Positions 11,574-22,945 of a DNA stretch of 64,000 nucleotides are shown here, piece by piece. The position numbers and the translations under genes are program-made. Below the pieces are notes generated by a model. It made no database searches and was not told the origin of the DNA. It saw nothing but the letters and a program-made list of their open reading frames with translations. Positions within the stretch are counted from its first letter, which is position 1. The number at the start of each line of letters is the position of its first letter. The stretch is from Microvelia longipes (lineage: Eukaryota; Arthropoda; Insecta; Hemiptera; Veliidae): the NCBI GenBank assembly GCA_018340805.1, contig JACMZG010001914.1, positions 43,066,612 through 43,130,611 of the forward strand, read 5' to 3'.

Positions 11574-11801
11574 GCTGCCTCTTTGGTCGAGGTTTTTAAA
11601 TCATCAGTATTTATACTGACCTTTGACACCACCGAGTTCTGGGGTTCGTGTCCCAGGTTACGCTCTGATTTTAAATAAATTATTGCTAACTTTAGATTAA
11701 ACTTTGAATTTAACAGTTGCCACAACCTCCTGAAGGTGGTTCCTGCAGGGGTTATCCCTGATGGGCCCAAGGCTCTAAACAGGCATTATTATTTTTATAA
11801 T
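11574..11801 (+). mobile_element. tRNA-derived SINE (family S1), copy 1
   Basis: The head contains an A-box-like 'ttggtcgaggtttttaaatc' and a B-box-like 'ggggttcgtgtccca'. The body has 'gttatccctgatggg' and 'aaggctctaaacaggcatta' and ends in an ATT-rich tail. A better preserved copy is at 54858-55100. It is inside the dlg1 intron. Confidence 0.75.
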
Positions 11802-11802
11802 A

Positions 11803-11898
11803 TTCCTCGCATGAAAATCCTTGAAGCCCTGGCGGGAATTGAACCCAGGCTACCTGGGTGGCAGGCAAATGTGTTAACCACTACACCATAGAGACACA
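11803..11898 (-). mobile_element. tRNA-like SINE head (family S2)
   Basis: On the minus strand it reads an A-box (tggtgtagtggttaa), a 'gcctgccac' segment as in tRNA-Gly(GCC), and a B-box (gggttcaattccc). The anticodon stem does not pair well, and the sequence runs into 'aaggattttcatg', which resembles the body of the SINE at 21192. It is therefore a SINE head rather than a functional tRNA gene. Confidence 0.65.
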
Positions 11899-12599
11899 TA
11901 ACTATAACTCTTTACTTTTTATTCAAAACTACTGAGCATCAAGTGAGCCAAGTAAAGTAATTACACTCAATACTTTTTATTTGTTAGTGATTTGAAAATA
12001 TGTCTGTAAAAGTCCCTGCTCTGTGATGCCCTAATAAAGTTACCCATTTCCCTGAAAAAGTTTGTTGCATATCCCTGTAAAATTGTTACAGAATTTTCTT
12101 TGTAGTTTATTTATGACTTTACATGAACTGACTTGCCAAGAAAAATGTTTTTATATCATTTTGTTCTTTATGTTTTAAATTTTACCAATTTATGTCCAAA
12201 GTAGTATCAACTGTTTGTAATTATATCTGTATCATTTCAAAATAATTCTTTCTTCATAGATATATTATTAGAGCTTTTGAGGAGAAATAGGTACATTAAA
12301 TAGGTAAATTGAAATAGGTAAATTCTACTAAAAGTAGCATCCTTAAAGTTTTATTATTGGATTTAAATTCTTTAGTTAAGAATCGGGGAAATTGGATATT
12401 GTTTTCCTTCTTATTCTTTTCTTCTCGTGATAAATATTAACTTTAATTTTTGTTGATAAATAAAAAAATATTAATAAAGTAATTCATAAACTCTTCAATT
12501 GTGGCTTAAAGCAAGTTTTTAGATTTATTCTTTATTTACGAATGTAAATAGAGCATTTATTAGATATGAATTTAAATTTGATTTCATATTTATTTACTA

Positions 12600-13085
12600 T
12601 GAAGCGCATTTGTTGGTCTTCTGTATGACAACATTTGTCCGCATTCATGAATTTTCGCTGAGTAATTTTTGACGTCATAAACAATTATTTTTTTCATAGC
12701 ACAATTAGACCTAAAGATGGACTTTTATACCAAGCTTCAATTTTCTTGCATAAACACTCTGAAAGCTTCGATAATAATAAGATTAAGATTTAACATTTCA
12801 TACAGTGGTTTAAGCTAAAAGCAAAAACCAACAAAGGGAAAATATGTCACATTAGCTAATTTACAGAAAAATTACATTTTAAACTCTACAAACTCCTTTA
12901 TGCTGTAGAAGACGTATACACATGTCATAATAACACTAAGACATAATACACTCTCACATACACATACAGACTGGCAACTTTGTAAAAACTACTTAAGAGG
13001 TCTTAAAAACGCCTGAAACGGATAATTTGAGTGAAATCCCATTATGATATTTTTAGTGGAAACTCCCATAAGGAAAAGTAAGAAC
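12600..13085 (-). repeat. Dispersed repeat family R1, decayed copy
   Basis: Reversed R1 blocks are visible: 'acatacagactggcaacttt', 'gaggtcttaaaaacgcc' and 'tgaaacgg'. They match the complements of the 300-500 region. Confidence 0.55.
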
Positions 13086-14249
13086 AAATTGTGGACAAAA
13101 TGATCAAAACAATAGACTGACAAATACAAACCTTATATTAAATTAATTAATTATTTTAAATTAATTAAACCATTAATTTGAATGAGCTGTTTTTTACTGT
13201 TTTTGGTTCTTAAAGTAGTATTTATTTGCACTTTCCTCTGCTGTATGTTATCCAGTGTAATTTTCTCTGGTACTCAAATTTCTTAATTAATTTTTTTATT
13301 CAATTTTCTAATATTATTTTTATTTTAAGAAGTATAATATTATTGATTTATGATTTTTAGTTGATAATAATTACCATCTATTTATTCTACTCGGTAAAGT
13401 ATTTGATTTTACTTTTTTTTTTCTTTTATAAAATGCTTTTATTAACAGTCATTACGCAAGAAGAACATTTGCCCTAACAAAATTTTTCAGAATTAAATTT
13501 GATTATTTATTTAGTTGTTCGAAATTTAAGTGGCAGTGTTTAATTAAAGAACGTTTCTTAATTATGTGCGACTCTATGAGATAGTTGTCAGGTTGGCAAT
13601 ACCAATGGCGGGAAAACGAAAGGGTGATCAAACAGTTTTTTTTATCATAGGATCAGCACAGGAGCCAATTGAAATTACTCTTTTGTTTCTTTATTATTAC
13701 TTAATTAGTGATAAATGATTTAAAAATTGATAGAACGACCATCTGTGCTATAAAAATTGTCAATATTTCATAGATAAATAAATTATTTTAAACAATTTAA
13801 TGCAATAAAAGAGTAATTTTGTGAGTTTGTGCAAATTAAACTTATTCTAAAGTATAAATTAATTAACAATAAATAAATTAAAACAATGTATTGTGAGTTT
13901 CACCTTCTTATCAGTTTATTTAAAAAAACTTGTGACAGCCCATCTAAGAGGGGTTTTCCAATGAAAGAGTGACTTTAGTAAGTTTAAACACCCTAAGAAA
14001 AAATTAAAAATCTCGTCAAAAATAATAAAAAAATAAGAAACCCTAATTCATATTATAACGTTGATCCACCCTTTTGTTATCGGTTTCTTATAGGCGTTGC
14101 TACAAACTTTAAATTGTGAATAGCACATTCTTTAAAAAAAGAACTAATGGAATATTGTTTGGAAATAAAACAAACAAAAAATAGTGCCATTTTGAAACGT
14201 AAACATCAGTTACGTTTCACTATCATAAACTAAATTAATTATATTAATT
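13086..14249. other. dlg1 intron, no gene seen
   Basis: Very AT-rich; no recognisable coding or repeat content. Confidence 0.45.
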
Positions 14250-14407
14250 CACACAGTTATAATCAGTTGACAGCCCGGGAAAATAATGTGAGGGAGCCAA
14301 TGAAGTTAGTTCTGGATGTTAAGCCACGCTCACTATTTCATATCAGACTAATCTTATTGGTTCCCCAACAATATTTTCCACACTGTCAACTGATAATAAC
14401 CGTGTGT
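14250..14407. mobile_element. Short MITE related to T1
   Basis: This 158-bp element has inverted ends. The left end reads cacacagttataatcagttg and the right end is close to its complement ending 'ccgtgtgt'. Inner arms share 'acagcccgggaaaataatg' with its mirrored 'caatattttccaca'. Together with 18254-18429 it forms a short T1-like subfamily. Confidence 0.75.
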
Positions 14408-15627
14408 ATTACTATAATTATAAGTAATTTATTGAAATATTACCCTAAATTTATTTACTTGTGTTTCATTTTATACATGAATAATTTTTATAATAAGTTT
14501 AAATACTGCTACCAATTAGTATCTGAGGTTCAGTTTATTTTTTCCTTAAAAATTAACAAGTTAAGTTGATGAATTGGTAATGAAAATTATGAGAAATTTG
14601 ATTATCTGGTTAGAATTTGTTGATATAACAGCATGACACGCAACTGCTTCAAAGTTTTGCTTTTTATTTTATTTGTGTTTTTACAAACAAATGGAGACCA
14701 TTTTATAGTAAATGTAACAGTTTTTAGTAACAATGCCTGCCGTAACATTGTCATGTTGATTTTAGAAAAGCTGTGGTTTTTCTTTAATAACATAGCTTTG
14801 TTTGAGAAACTCTGACCTATATTTTGGAGGTCATGTTAGAATGTATTTTCTCTGGGATAGTTTCCAAAATTGAGTTGCGAACCAAAAAAAAAAGTTCAGA
14901 AAATTCTCTAGTTCAGAAACTAAAATACTTTTCGTCTAGATCAAAAAGAGATTTAGTTCCATATTCAGAGAGATTTTCCTTACCTATAACTAACCTATTT
15001 TTTAACGTCCCTTAATGTCTATCAAAGAGCAACAAATTTTTAGCTTCTCTAGAAACCCCTTAAGTTATAGGTATAAACATATCTTCAAATACAGGTTATT
15101 AATTTTTTAGATGTAAAATGCAGTTTATGAAAACAGCAAAAATTGTATATGCAATCCGATAGTGATAGCTTTTTAATTATTAGAGCTTACCTAGAATAGT
15201 GCCTTGTGAAGAGTTGCTAGAAAACAACATAATGACTTTACTTGTGCCCAAAATGAAATATTCCAATTACTTTCTGTCATGTTGTTAGGTCCACTTATTC
15301 TTCATGAAATTTTGCTGGATATTATATAAGTTTATAACATCATTATTTTGTATATGCACTTGTTAGACATTCCCCTGTAAATACATGTTGTACTAATTTT
15401 TGGTGTATTAATAGAAGTAATGTTGTAATGCCTCCTTAAAAGTTTTAATGAAGAACCATATATTTATGACATTATGGTAGATTTGTTATTAATAATTTAC
15501 TTGTTAAATTGTTTTAACTATTCAATATTTAATATAAAAAAATCTTTTAAAAAACAAACAAGGACTGAGAACACAAAACGTTTATGTAATTTGTAAAAAA
15601 TAAGCCTTGTTTTCAGTCTCATTCGTC
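14408..15627. other. dlg1 intron, no gene seen
   Basis: AT-rich. Several ORFs of 60-100 codons occur but none shows a motif or plausible codon pattern. Confidence 0.45.
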
Positions 15628-16060
15628 AAAAATAAATGTCTACTAAAAAAAAAATAAATCAAGTACAGAGATCATCAACTGTAAAAATAAATGTCTACTA
15701 AAAAAAGAAATAAATTGAGTACAGAGCTCATCAACTGTAAAAATAAATTTCTACTAAAAAAAGAAATAAATCGAGTACAAAGATCATAAACTGTAAAAAT
15801 AAATTTCTACTAAAAAAAGAAATAAATCGAGTACAGAGCTCATCAACTGTAAAAATAAATGTCTACTAAAAAAAGAAATAAATCGAGTACAGAGCTCATC
15901 AATTGTAAAAAAAATGTCTACTAAAAAAAGAAATAAATCAAGTGTGGAGCTCATCAATTGCAAAAATGAATTAATAATAAATAAATAATTCAAGTGTGGA
16001 GCTGATCTATATAAAAATAAATCTATACTAAAATAGAAATAAATGGAGAACAAAGCTCCT
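15628..16060. repeat. 56-bp tandem repeat, about 7 units
   Basis: Units of about 56 bp contain 'aaataaatgtctactaaa' and 'gagtacagagctcatcaa'. Later units decay. The minus-strand 89-codon ORF at 15784-16053 is only a translation of this array. Confidence 0.9.
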
Positions 16061-16959
16061 CAGTTTTCATGAATATTTGATAAATAAAAATTGGAAAAAC
16101 ATTCTCTCTCCATTCCTTTTATTGATCATCTCCACAGCAGCTCCATTTATTTACTTTGATTTTATTTTTCTCTTCTGTTATATCCTGTGACTCAATTATT
16201 ACTGAGTAGATTTGTTTATAATTTGACTGCATACTATACTTTTCTGTGGTATATTATTGTTTCTACGACAAGTAGGACTAAGTGACAAGAGGTGGCGAAT
16301 TTCCACGCACAACTATTTATTCTACTTTGAGTCAACTCAACATTGAAAACATCAAGGCAAATTAGCGGATGTTGAAGCCTCTTGATGTAGAACTTTAGTT
16401 AATGATTAGATTTTAATTATAGTATTCCTGATTTATTTGAGTGAATTTCAGAAAAATAAATGTTGGAGTGGAAAGTAATGACATGGTACAAACAATTTCT
16501 GCTTTGCTTTGGCGAGTTTCAATATTGAGTTTAGGACTATAGTAACTATGGTAATGAGTGGAATAAATCTACTTTCTTTAATAAATGAAGGCATAACAGT
16601 ATTATCTACTAAAGACTTAGTTGATGGAATCTACAATTCCAATGTTGTAACACAATAGTCCCAATACTCAGTCGGTTGGGCATGGGCTAGAAAGAAGGAG
16701 TTAATTAATAATTAGTTAAACTAGTTTATTCAAGTATTAAAACAAAATCTAATCGGCAAAAAAAATAAACGTTTTTCTCGAGGTTTCACAAAATCACCAA
16801 ACGTGATTTAAAACTAGTGAAATCTCGAGAAAACAAGGTAGGAATCAGATATCTCAGTTATAGAAATCTATAACTGTTATAATGTATGTTATAAAGTATA
16901 TCTGCCTATACAAAGCCCTATTTAATTAAAAATAAAGAGTGATCTAACTTGAGTGAGCG
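16061..16959. other. dlg1 intron, no gene seen
   Basis: A hairpin at about 16771-16834 has arms of the type 'ttctcgaggtttcac' and 'gtgaaatctcgagaa'. Otherwise featureless. Confidence 0.45.
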
Positions 16960-17225
16960 CCGTGGAATGATCTACAATATTAACAACACCAACTTCGTCT
17001 TTCCGCCAATCACTCGCCAATAAGCTTTTATTTACTCTGAGCAGAGCCGGCTTTCGGCTGTAATGCCATCTACAGTGCCTAAACAAGTAACAATCATAAC
17101 TTAACAATATAACTTATTTAACCTTATTATATTGGTTCTTATAATATAAGGTCCAAAAAAAAACACAAAGTTAACACATAAAAGCTTATTGGTGGAAAGA
17201 CAAAATTTGTGTTGTTAATAAAGAG
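16960..17225. repeat. Penelope-type terminus, inverted pair, with hammerhead-like core
   Basis: The segment 'aataaagagtgatct' with 'caccaacttcgtctttccg' and 'ccaataagcttttat' near 16935-17033 reappears inverted at 17180-17230. The minus strand at 17041-17080 has a hammerhead-like layout (CTGTAGA, TGGC/GCC stem, GAAA, palindromic GCCGGC, UC). The third core base is changed compared with CTGATGA, so it is probably inactive. The same subfamily is seen at 56107-56146. Confidence 0.55.
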
Positions 17226-17302
17226 TGATCTATTATTTGCTGACTTAAAGGTTAAGTGTAGGAAGTTTTGTGTGGTTTTAATGTTTGATGTTGATTATCT
17301 AG

Positions 17303-17455
17303 GTGGAAGTGAGGAGCAAGTTCTGTCTTACGAGGGTGTTGTTCAGGAGCAGATAGAATACACTAGACCTGTCATCATACTGGGGCCTCTTAAGGACAGA
17401 ATCAACGATGATCTCATCTCGGAGTTTCCTGACCAGTTCGGCTCTTGTGTGCCAC
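17303..17455 (+). CDS. dlg1: Discs large homolog, exon opening the guanylate-kinase-like domain
   Basis: Dlg is a membrane-associated guanylate kinase scaffold (PDZ-SH3-GUK) that organises septate junctions, cell polarity and synapses at the cytoplasmic face of the plasma membrane. This exon runs from an acceptor 'ttatctag' to the donor 'cac|gtatgt'. It encodes [10 protein letters not shown], then [19 protein letters not shown] and [12 protein letters not shown]. These are the first strand and the degenerate P-loop of the GUK domain: the ATP-binding glycine/lysine/serine pattern of true guanylate kinases is replaced by GPLKDRIND, as in other Dlg proteins, so it should bind phosphopeptides rather than phosphorylate GMP. 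The six exons found (8479, 17303, 17828, 19774, 21903, 24617) total 677 nt and stay in phase to the stop. Confidence 0.95.
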
Positions 17456-17827
17456 GTATGTAAACAAACAGATGTTATTTAAGAATTAATTTTAATGGAC
17501 TGTAAGTTTAATTAGGAAAAATAATAATGAAGACAGAAGTCGAGTTTTGTTAGTTTAATTTATTTCATCAAAGCTTTCGCACAAGCGATGCTTGGCATCC
17601 TCAGTGAATCTAATAACAAGTAAACAAAACCATAAACCAATTACAAAAAAAAAAAACAAATAAAAATATACATACCAAACAAGGCAAAAAACAATTCAAA
17701 AAGTTAATATTAAAATAATCATAGCCCGAACTTACAATAAGTAATATAGTTACACTACCACATATGTAAAACAACACCAAAAAATCTCCGTCAAAACAAC
17801 TAATGACATAATTCTTTTTTATTCTAG
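17456..17827. repeat. 372-bp dlg1 intron built from repeat fragments
   Basis: The antisense strand at 17567-17608 has a hammerhead-like layout: CTGAGGA, then a GC-rich stem II, then GAAA followed by the palindrome AAAGCTTT. Near the 3' end, 'tcaaaacaactaatg' repeats a piece found at 3299-3314. The intron therefore seems to hold Penelope-type terminal sequence in reverse orientation to the gene. Confidence 0.5.
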
Positions 17828-18000
17828 ATACCACGAGATCCAAGAGAGAATATGAAGTAGACGGTAGAGATTATCACTTTGTAGCTTCCAGGGAACAGAT
17901 GGAGAAAGATATCCAGAATCACTTGTTTATCGAGGCAGGGCAGTACAATGAGAACTTGTATGGTACTTCCGTAGCATCAGTGAGAACCGTCGCTGAGAAG
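17828..18000 (+). CDS. dlg1: Discs large homolog, GUK exon 2
   Basis: Flanked by 'ttctag' and 'gtaaat'. The codon split across the intron gives His, and the exon continues [17 protein letters not shown], then [11 protein letters not shown] and [16 protein letters not shown]. '[13 protein letters not shown]' and '[15 protein letters not shown]' are the GMP-binding-region motifs of the GUK fold, conserved in all Dlg proteins. 173 nt. Confidence 0.96.
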
Positions 18001-18253
18001 GTAAATGATATGAAAAAAAAACATTACAAAAAGTTAAAATGATGCTAAGTTTAAATAAATTATCTGCCACAAATAGAGTTTAAATGTTTGACTCCATTTT
18101 AGAAACAATTGACACTTGGGAAGAAGGTTTTGTTTGAGTTATTAATTAGCAAAAATGCAAAAATACATGAAGAATTAATACTTATTAAGAAATATTAGCA
18201 TTAGTTTAAAATATATTAGGATTAATGATTATTAATACTTAACGAAAAATCAT

Positions 18254-18429
18254 AGTTATAGCACGACACACAGCTAAAATCAGTTAACAGCGTGGGAGAA
18301 TAATGCGAGGGAGCCAATAAGGTTAGTCCTGGATGTTAAACCTCATTTTCAAATCATGCCAACTTTATTGGTTCCTTAACATTATTTTCCCACGCTGTCA
18401 ACTGGTTTTAGCCGTGTGTTGTTCTATAG
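18254..18429. mobile_element. Short MITE related to T1
   Basis: About 175 bp. The left end 'cacgacacacagctaaaatc' is mirrored by 'ggttttagccgtgtgttg'. The inner arms include 'acagcgtgggagaataatg' and its complement. It lies in the dlg1 intron between GUK exons 2 and 3 and is highly similar in plan to 14250-14407. Confidence 0.8.
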
Positions 18430-19360
18430 AGCAGTTGAATAATCAACCCATTAATTTTCTAATAATATAATTAGTAAATATCACTGAATGAAAATAAATA
18501 AATAAATAATTTTTAATAGCAAGACTATAAATATTTGACATATATTCTAAAAATAACTGTACTAATATTTTAACAAAATGACAATATAATAATTATTTAA
18601 ATTCTATTAAATAAATCTCGATAATGAGCTTTAATAACTAATCAAATTGGTGTTATTAAATAATAAATTGCTGAATATAATATTAAAAAACACGATGACT
18701 GCTAGATTCAGTACACTAAGTAGACTAGTTGGACGTAATCCATTGTCATTTACAATTAACAGAGTTTCAGGCACAGGTAATTCTTCCATCACCACGTTGT
18801 GTGTGAATAAATGAATGAATTTTTATTGTAAGAGATCTAAAGTAATATATAAACCAAGTAGGGAAACTCCTAGGCCCGTATTCAAAGACATCTTCCTAAC
18901 ATTCTCCTTGTTAGGAAAATGTCTTTGACTACAGGCCCTATACTTAGCATAGTAGGAAAAACCTGTGTAAAAAATTCAGATAAGTTTGATCAGCTGATAG
19001 CTGGCTTAAAAAATAGCAAAAATTAAAATTATTAAATTATTATTATTAAATCAAATTTTAAATTATTATTAAATTAAATTAAAATAACTGCACATGAGCC
19101 TCTTAGGATTTTAATTTTTTTTTTAAATTTATTTCATTGGCAACACTGATAACATTATATAAGTTTTAATTTGTATGGTATTTTCGTGCTTAAATATGTC
19201 TGATCAAATTTAATGATTTTGTATTAAACTCTGTGAATAATTGTTAGAATAATTTAGTTAAAGAAAAAAAAAGGAAATTCGCTAAAAGAAACTACAGTAA
19301 AAGTAAATCACTAAAAGCAATAGCTTTTGTAAGCTCTGTAAACATGTTTATACCAAGCCT

Positions 19361-19362
<2 letters not shown>
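18430..19362. other. dlg1 intron, no gene seen
   Basis: AT-rich. At about 18731-18785 a segment with 'ggacgtaatccattgtca' and 'tttacaattaacagagtttc' matches the Penelope-type terminus at 26997 and 51910. A small hairpin with 'gacatcttcctaac' and 'ttaggaaaatgtctttg' is at about 18888-18932. Confidence 0.5.
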
Positions 19363-19432
<70 letters not shown>

Positions 19433-19448
19433 ATATTATATATATATA
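19363..19448. repeat. (AT)n microsatellite
   Basis: AT dinucleotide tract with a few TTA interruptions. The ORF reading through it is an artefact. Confidence 0.95.
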
Positions 19449-19773
19449 AACAGTCTGAGAGAGGTAGACAAAATATATCTCTGTATATCCGTGTAGAGAA
19501 TACAAAGAAATGCAACAAACACACACACACACCTGCTTATATTCTCTAGTGTACTAAATTTCTGTGTCAAACTAATGCTATTGTGCCCATTTTGTGCCTA
19601 CGAGAATGTTAAAAATACAAAACAAAACACAAACAATGTGCGGGAAGTCAAAATAAACTGATTTATTATAACCTTAACTCACTCTTGAAGAGAAAATATA
19701 GATATTATTGAGGTCTTAGCCTTTCTCAGTGTAGAGAGTTAGTATTGATGAGTTGGTATATTGTTGTGTTTAG

Positions 19774-19883
19774 GGAAAGCACTGTATCCTGGATGTAAGT
19801 GGCAACGCCATCAAGCGACTACAGATAGCCAAGTTGTACCCCATAGCTGTCTTTATCAAACCCAAATCTGTCGAGTCTATACT
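19774..19883 (+). CDS. dlg1: Discs large homolog, GUK exon 3
   Basis: Flanked by 'gtgtttag' and 'gtaagta'. It encodes [20 protein letters not shown] and [16 protein letters not shown], ending with two bases of a Leu codon. This is the central beta-sheet of the GUK domain, nearly identical to other Dlg proteins. 110 nt. Confidence 0.96.
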
Positions 19884-20000
19884 GTAAGTATTTTCTTGTA
19901 TTATTCTTCTATGTCTTTACTTATGATGTGTCTATACTTGTAACCTGTACCTATTCCTATGTATATACCTGTACCTTTGTTTTGGCATTGTTTGGAAAAT

Positions 20001-20203
20001 CTAAGAGACTAATACTTAGAGGGAGGACTTATGTGATTAGGGGTCTAAAAGTGAGACAATTACTGTAAAATAATCTAATATCTACATGACATTGTAATTA
20101 TTGTGAAACATCAAAAAATGATGTCACTGATGTACTGTTATGGGTCCAAGTTACCTGAGGAATGATAAGAGGTGTATCCTCTCTCTGAGTATTAGTCTCT
20201 TTG
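20001..20203. mobile_element. hAT-like MITE (family H1), short copy
   Basis: A 203-bp copy with ends like 'taagagactaatacttagag' and 'gtattagtctctttg'. It is flanked by ggaaaat on both sides, consistent with a 7-8 bp target duplication. It contains one diverged version of the 84-bp unit. It lies in the dlg1 intron after GUK exon 3. Confidence 0.8.
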
Positions 20204-20439
20204 GGAAAATGAAAGTCTTATCATGTATCCTTTATCGCCAGTCAGGACTGCCAACTTCAAGAATTAAGTACAGTTGTCTATATTAGATGATTTTTTTTAT
20301 TCTTAACTTTAAAAAAATCTTTTATATTTCTTATTTGATAGATATGGAACCAAAAGTTCAATTTTATAGTACTAACATTTTTTTTTAAATTTTCCTAGAT
20401 TTTTACTGAATCACTATTAGGAAAATTATGTCATAAAAA

Positions 20440-20617
20440 TTATTTTCTCAACTTGGCCTAAAGATTAATTATTGTACCAAGTTTCAACTCTGGCATTAAC
20501 ACACTGGGAGCTATGATTATATGAGAACACACTGGGAGCTATGATTATATGAGAACACACTCGCACAACTTTAAACCACTTATGTTTCAACCACTCAAGA
20601 AGTCTTAAAAACACCTA
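20440..20617 (-). repeat. R1 fragment with 28-bp direct repeat
   Basis: Reversed R1-like text ('accaagtttcaactctggca', 'agtcttaaaaacacc') surrounds two copies of a 28-bp unit containing 'cactgggagctatgattata' at about 20508-20562. Confidence 0.5.
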
Positions 20618-21052
20618 ATAGACCAAGAGCCCAGGGGTGTTTTGTTAATAAAAAGTGTAATGGCTGGAACCGGTCTCAATTTTTCGTAAATACCTTCCTG
20701 AACAAGGATCTGCAATTCTGCCGACTTGTATCGGATAGGTGTCCCAGGCAGAACGCACTTTAGGGGTCAAAGGTTCTGCCTGGGACACCCATCCGATACG
20801 AGTCGGCAGAATTGCAGATCCTTTTTCAGGAAGATATTTATGAAAAATTGAGACCGGTTCCAGCCATTACACTGTTTGTTAACTTGAGTAGTAAATTTGA
20901 TCTGTAAAGTGCGTTCTGCCTGGGACACCCATCCGATACGAGTCGGCAGAATTGCAGATCCTTGTTCAGGAAGGTATTTACGCAAAATTGAGACCAGTTC
21001 CAGCCATTAAACTTTTTCTTAACAAAACACCCCTGGGCTCTTGGTCTATAAA
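20618..21052. mobile_element. Foldback element with a three-copy internal module
   Basis: The ends are inverted ('tagaccaagagcccagggg' and its complement ending near 21050). Inside, a module of about 130 bp from 'aatggctggaaccggtctca' to 'aggcagaacgcactt' occurs once forward (about 20650-20762) and twice in reverse (about 20772-20880 and 20905-21010). The end sequence 'agaccaagagcc' also begins the L1 element at 59443, so the two may be related. ORFs here are not protein-like. Confidence 0.75.
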
Positions 21053-21191
21053 GCAGACAATCAATTGAGGTTAAATCTTGGTTTTGTATTTTTATTGCCA
21101 ATGCAATACTTTTCATATAAACCTATTACATAAATGAGGAAATGTTAATCTGACTACCTTATATCTAGCATTAAATTAATACTAAGCAATA

Positions 21192-21450
21192 AGTCACCCG
21201 TGGTGTAGTGGTTAAGGTACGCGGCCAATTCACAGAATAAATGGACTTTAGTCATGGGTTCAATCCCAACACAGGCCTCTAGGATTTTTATGAGAAGGGA
21301 TAAAAATTCTGCGTACCACGTCCTTTAGAAGGGACGTAAAGCCAGTGGTCTCAAGCCTGTGTGTTGTCAGGAACTCGTTTAAGATCCCTTACCCTAAATG
21401 AAACTGGGTATAGGCAAAATTTAGGACCCTCATCGTAAATTCATTATAAT
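21192..21450 (+). mobile_element. tRNA-derived SINE (family S3)
   Basis: The head has an A-box (gtggtgtagtggttaaggta) and a B-box (gggttcaatcccaac). The body includes 'ctctaggatttttatgag' and 'agaagggacgtaaagcc'. It is tRNA-derived but cannot fold as a complete tRNA. It is inside the dlg1 intron. Confidence 0.75.
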
Positions 21451-21902
21451 ACTATACTATTTCTGCCTTGTAGTTTAAAGTGTGTGGTGGTTTGGTTTAA
21501 CAGTGAGAGCACGTGTTGTTCCCAGTTTTCACTAGACTATAAGAGTCAGTGAAAATATGTATGATTGCTTGAAAAAGCATGAGAGGAACCATAGAAATTC
21601 ACGGCTCTTCTGTCTAGATTAGATGAAATATACCTACACTTGAAATTAAAAGGAAGTAGAACACTATCTTAGGGAGTTGGCAAAAGGGCCCAACAACGTG
21701 GCCTACTTGCCTGATAGTTACTACCACTCCCCAATATTACTATCACAATACTAAGCAATGAAATATTCAATAAAATTCTACTATGGCAGCATTTTACATA
21801 GCAGTGGTAAGTTGTGTATGATCAACTTTTCAAATCTTTTAGTATTTAAGCTATCCATAGACTAATGATTTTCAAATTAATGATTAATTTGTATTTGTTC
21901 AG

Positions 21903-21994
21903 TGAAATGAACAAAAGAATGACTGAGGAGCAGGCCAAGAAAACTTTTGAGAGAGCTGTCAAAATGGAACAGGAGTTTGGCGAATACTTCACAG
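21903..21994 (+). CDS. dlg1: Discs large homolog, GUK exon 4
   Basis: Flanked by 'ttgttcag' and 'gtatgt'. The split Leu codon is followed by [20 protein letters not shown] and [10 protein letters not shown]. This is the helical lid region of the GUK domain. 92 nt, ending with the first base of an Ala codon. Confidence 0.96.
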
Positions 21995-22168
21995 GTATGT
22001 TTTTCAGTTAGAATGAAAAACAGAATCACAAACATGGATAATTTTTGAGTATAATCATTTTTAGGAATGTAAAAGAGAGAGGGGAAAGGTTGATGTTAAA
22101 TATTAAGGAATAAATAAAAGCATTATTTTTTTAAAGCACAAGGGATTGTCGGTTCCTTCCTTCTACTC

Positions 22169-22945
22169 ATTATAGCAATCTAGGTTCGCTATAAAGTGAT
22201 GTAGAAATTCATATAGTAGGGGTGGGGGCGGGGGTCACAGTGGTTTAACTCCCTGGTTTTGGGTGGTCCTAAAAAAACAGGGATTAGTTGCATCAACTAC
22301 CGCACCGAGCGCTAGTTTTCACCTTGTAACGCTTATCACTGTTGTTATCAGTTTTAAATCAAGACTTCTATTTATGTTTATAAAAAATGTAAACAAGACA
22401 ATTTTTATCTTATTCATTAACTTTTTTTCTTTTTTAGTTGTTAATAAGATATTTTTTTTAAAAAATAGGATAACGTGTGTTACGAAAGTTGTGTTATAAT
22501 GAGACACCGAAGACGTAAATTAAATTTATAATTTCCCGGTTTGATGTTTGTTTATAAACATTTTTGATGTTTTGTTTACAAACATTTTGATGTTTGTCTA
22601 CAAATCATGGTTATCACGATATCAGATCTACTTAAAATTAACACAGCGTTTATATTTTTATAACATTTTATGAAAATTATACCTTTAAAATAATTAATAC
22701 AATTTTTAACATTGTTAAAGACCCTTTTAAATAATTTTAATCTTGGAATTGAAAAAATAATTATTTTATATATGGGGTACAAGGTGAACCGACCTGCCAC
22801 TAGTGGAGAAAGGGTGAACTTAAGGCAGGTCCATCTAAACCAGCTTATTCCGGGGGAGTTAGACCACTGTGTCCCGCGCCCCCACCCCTACTGTATGAAT
22901 TTCTACATCACTTTAGTTCGCTTTGCTCGCTAGATTGCTATAATA
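22169..22945. mobile_element. Inverted-repeat element (family I1)
   Basis: The arms are 22169-22256 and 22845-22945. They share 'agtgatgtagaaattcata', 'taggggtgggggcg' and a gene-like 'agtggtttaactccc'. The end blocks are 'attatagcaatctagg' and its mirrored 'tagattgctataat'. A fragment of the left arm (tgcaactaatccctg ... agggagttggaccactgtg) is seen inverted at 51440-51520. The two 60-80 codon ORFs inside have no known motif. Confidence 0.65.

Noticed and set aside
14267..14569. 100-codon ORF overlapping a short MITE
   Set aside because: Its first third is MITE sequence and the rest is low-complexity AT-rich; no motif is visible.
20767..21116. Two minus-strand ORFs sharing repeated peptide text
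   Set aside because: The shared text comes from repeated DNA modules in a foldback element, not from a protein repeat.
21192..21270. Possible tRNA gene
   Set aside because: A- and B-boxes are present, but acceptor and anticodon stems do not form and the sequence runs into a SINE body. The heads at 11803 and 54858 were rejected as tRNA genes for the same reason.
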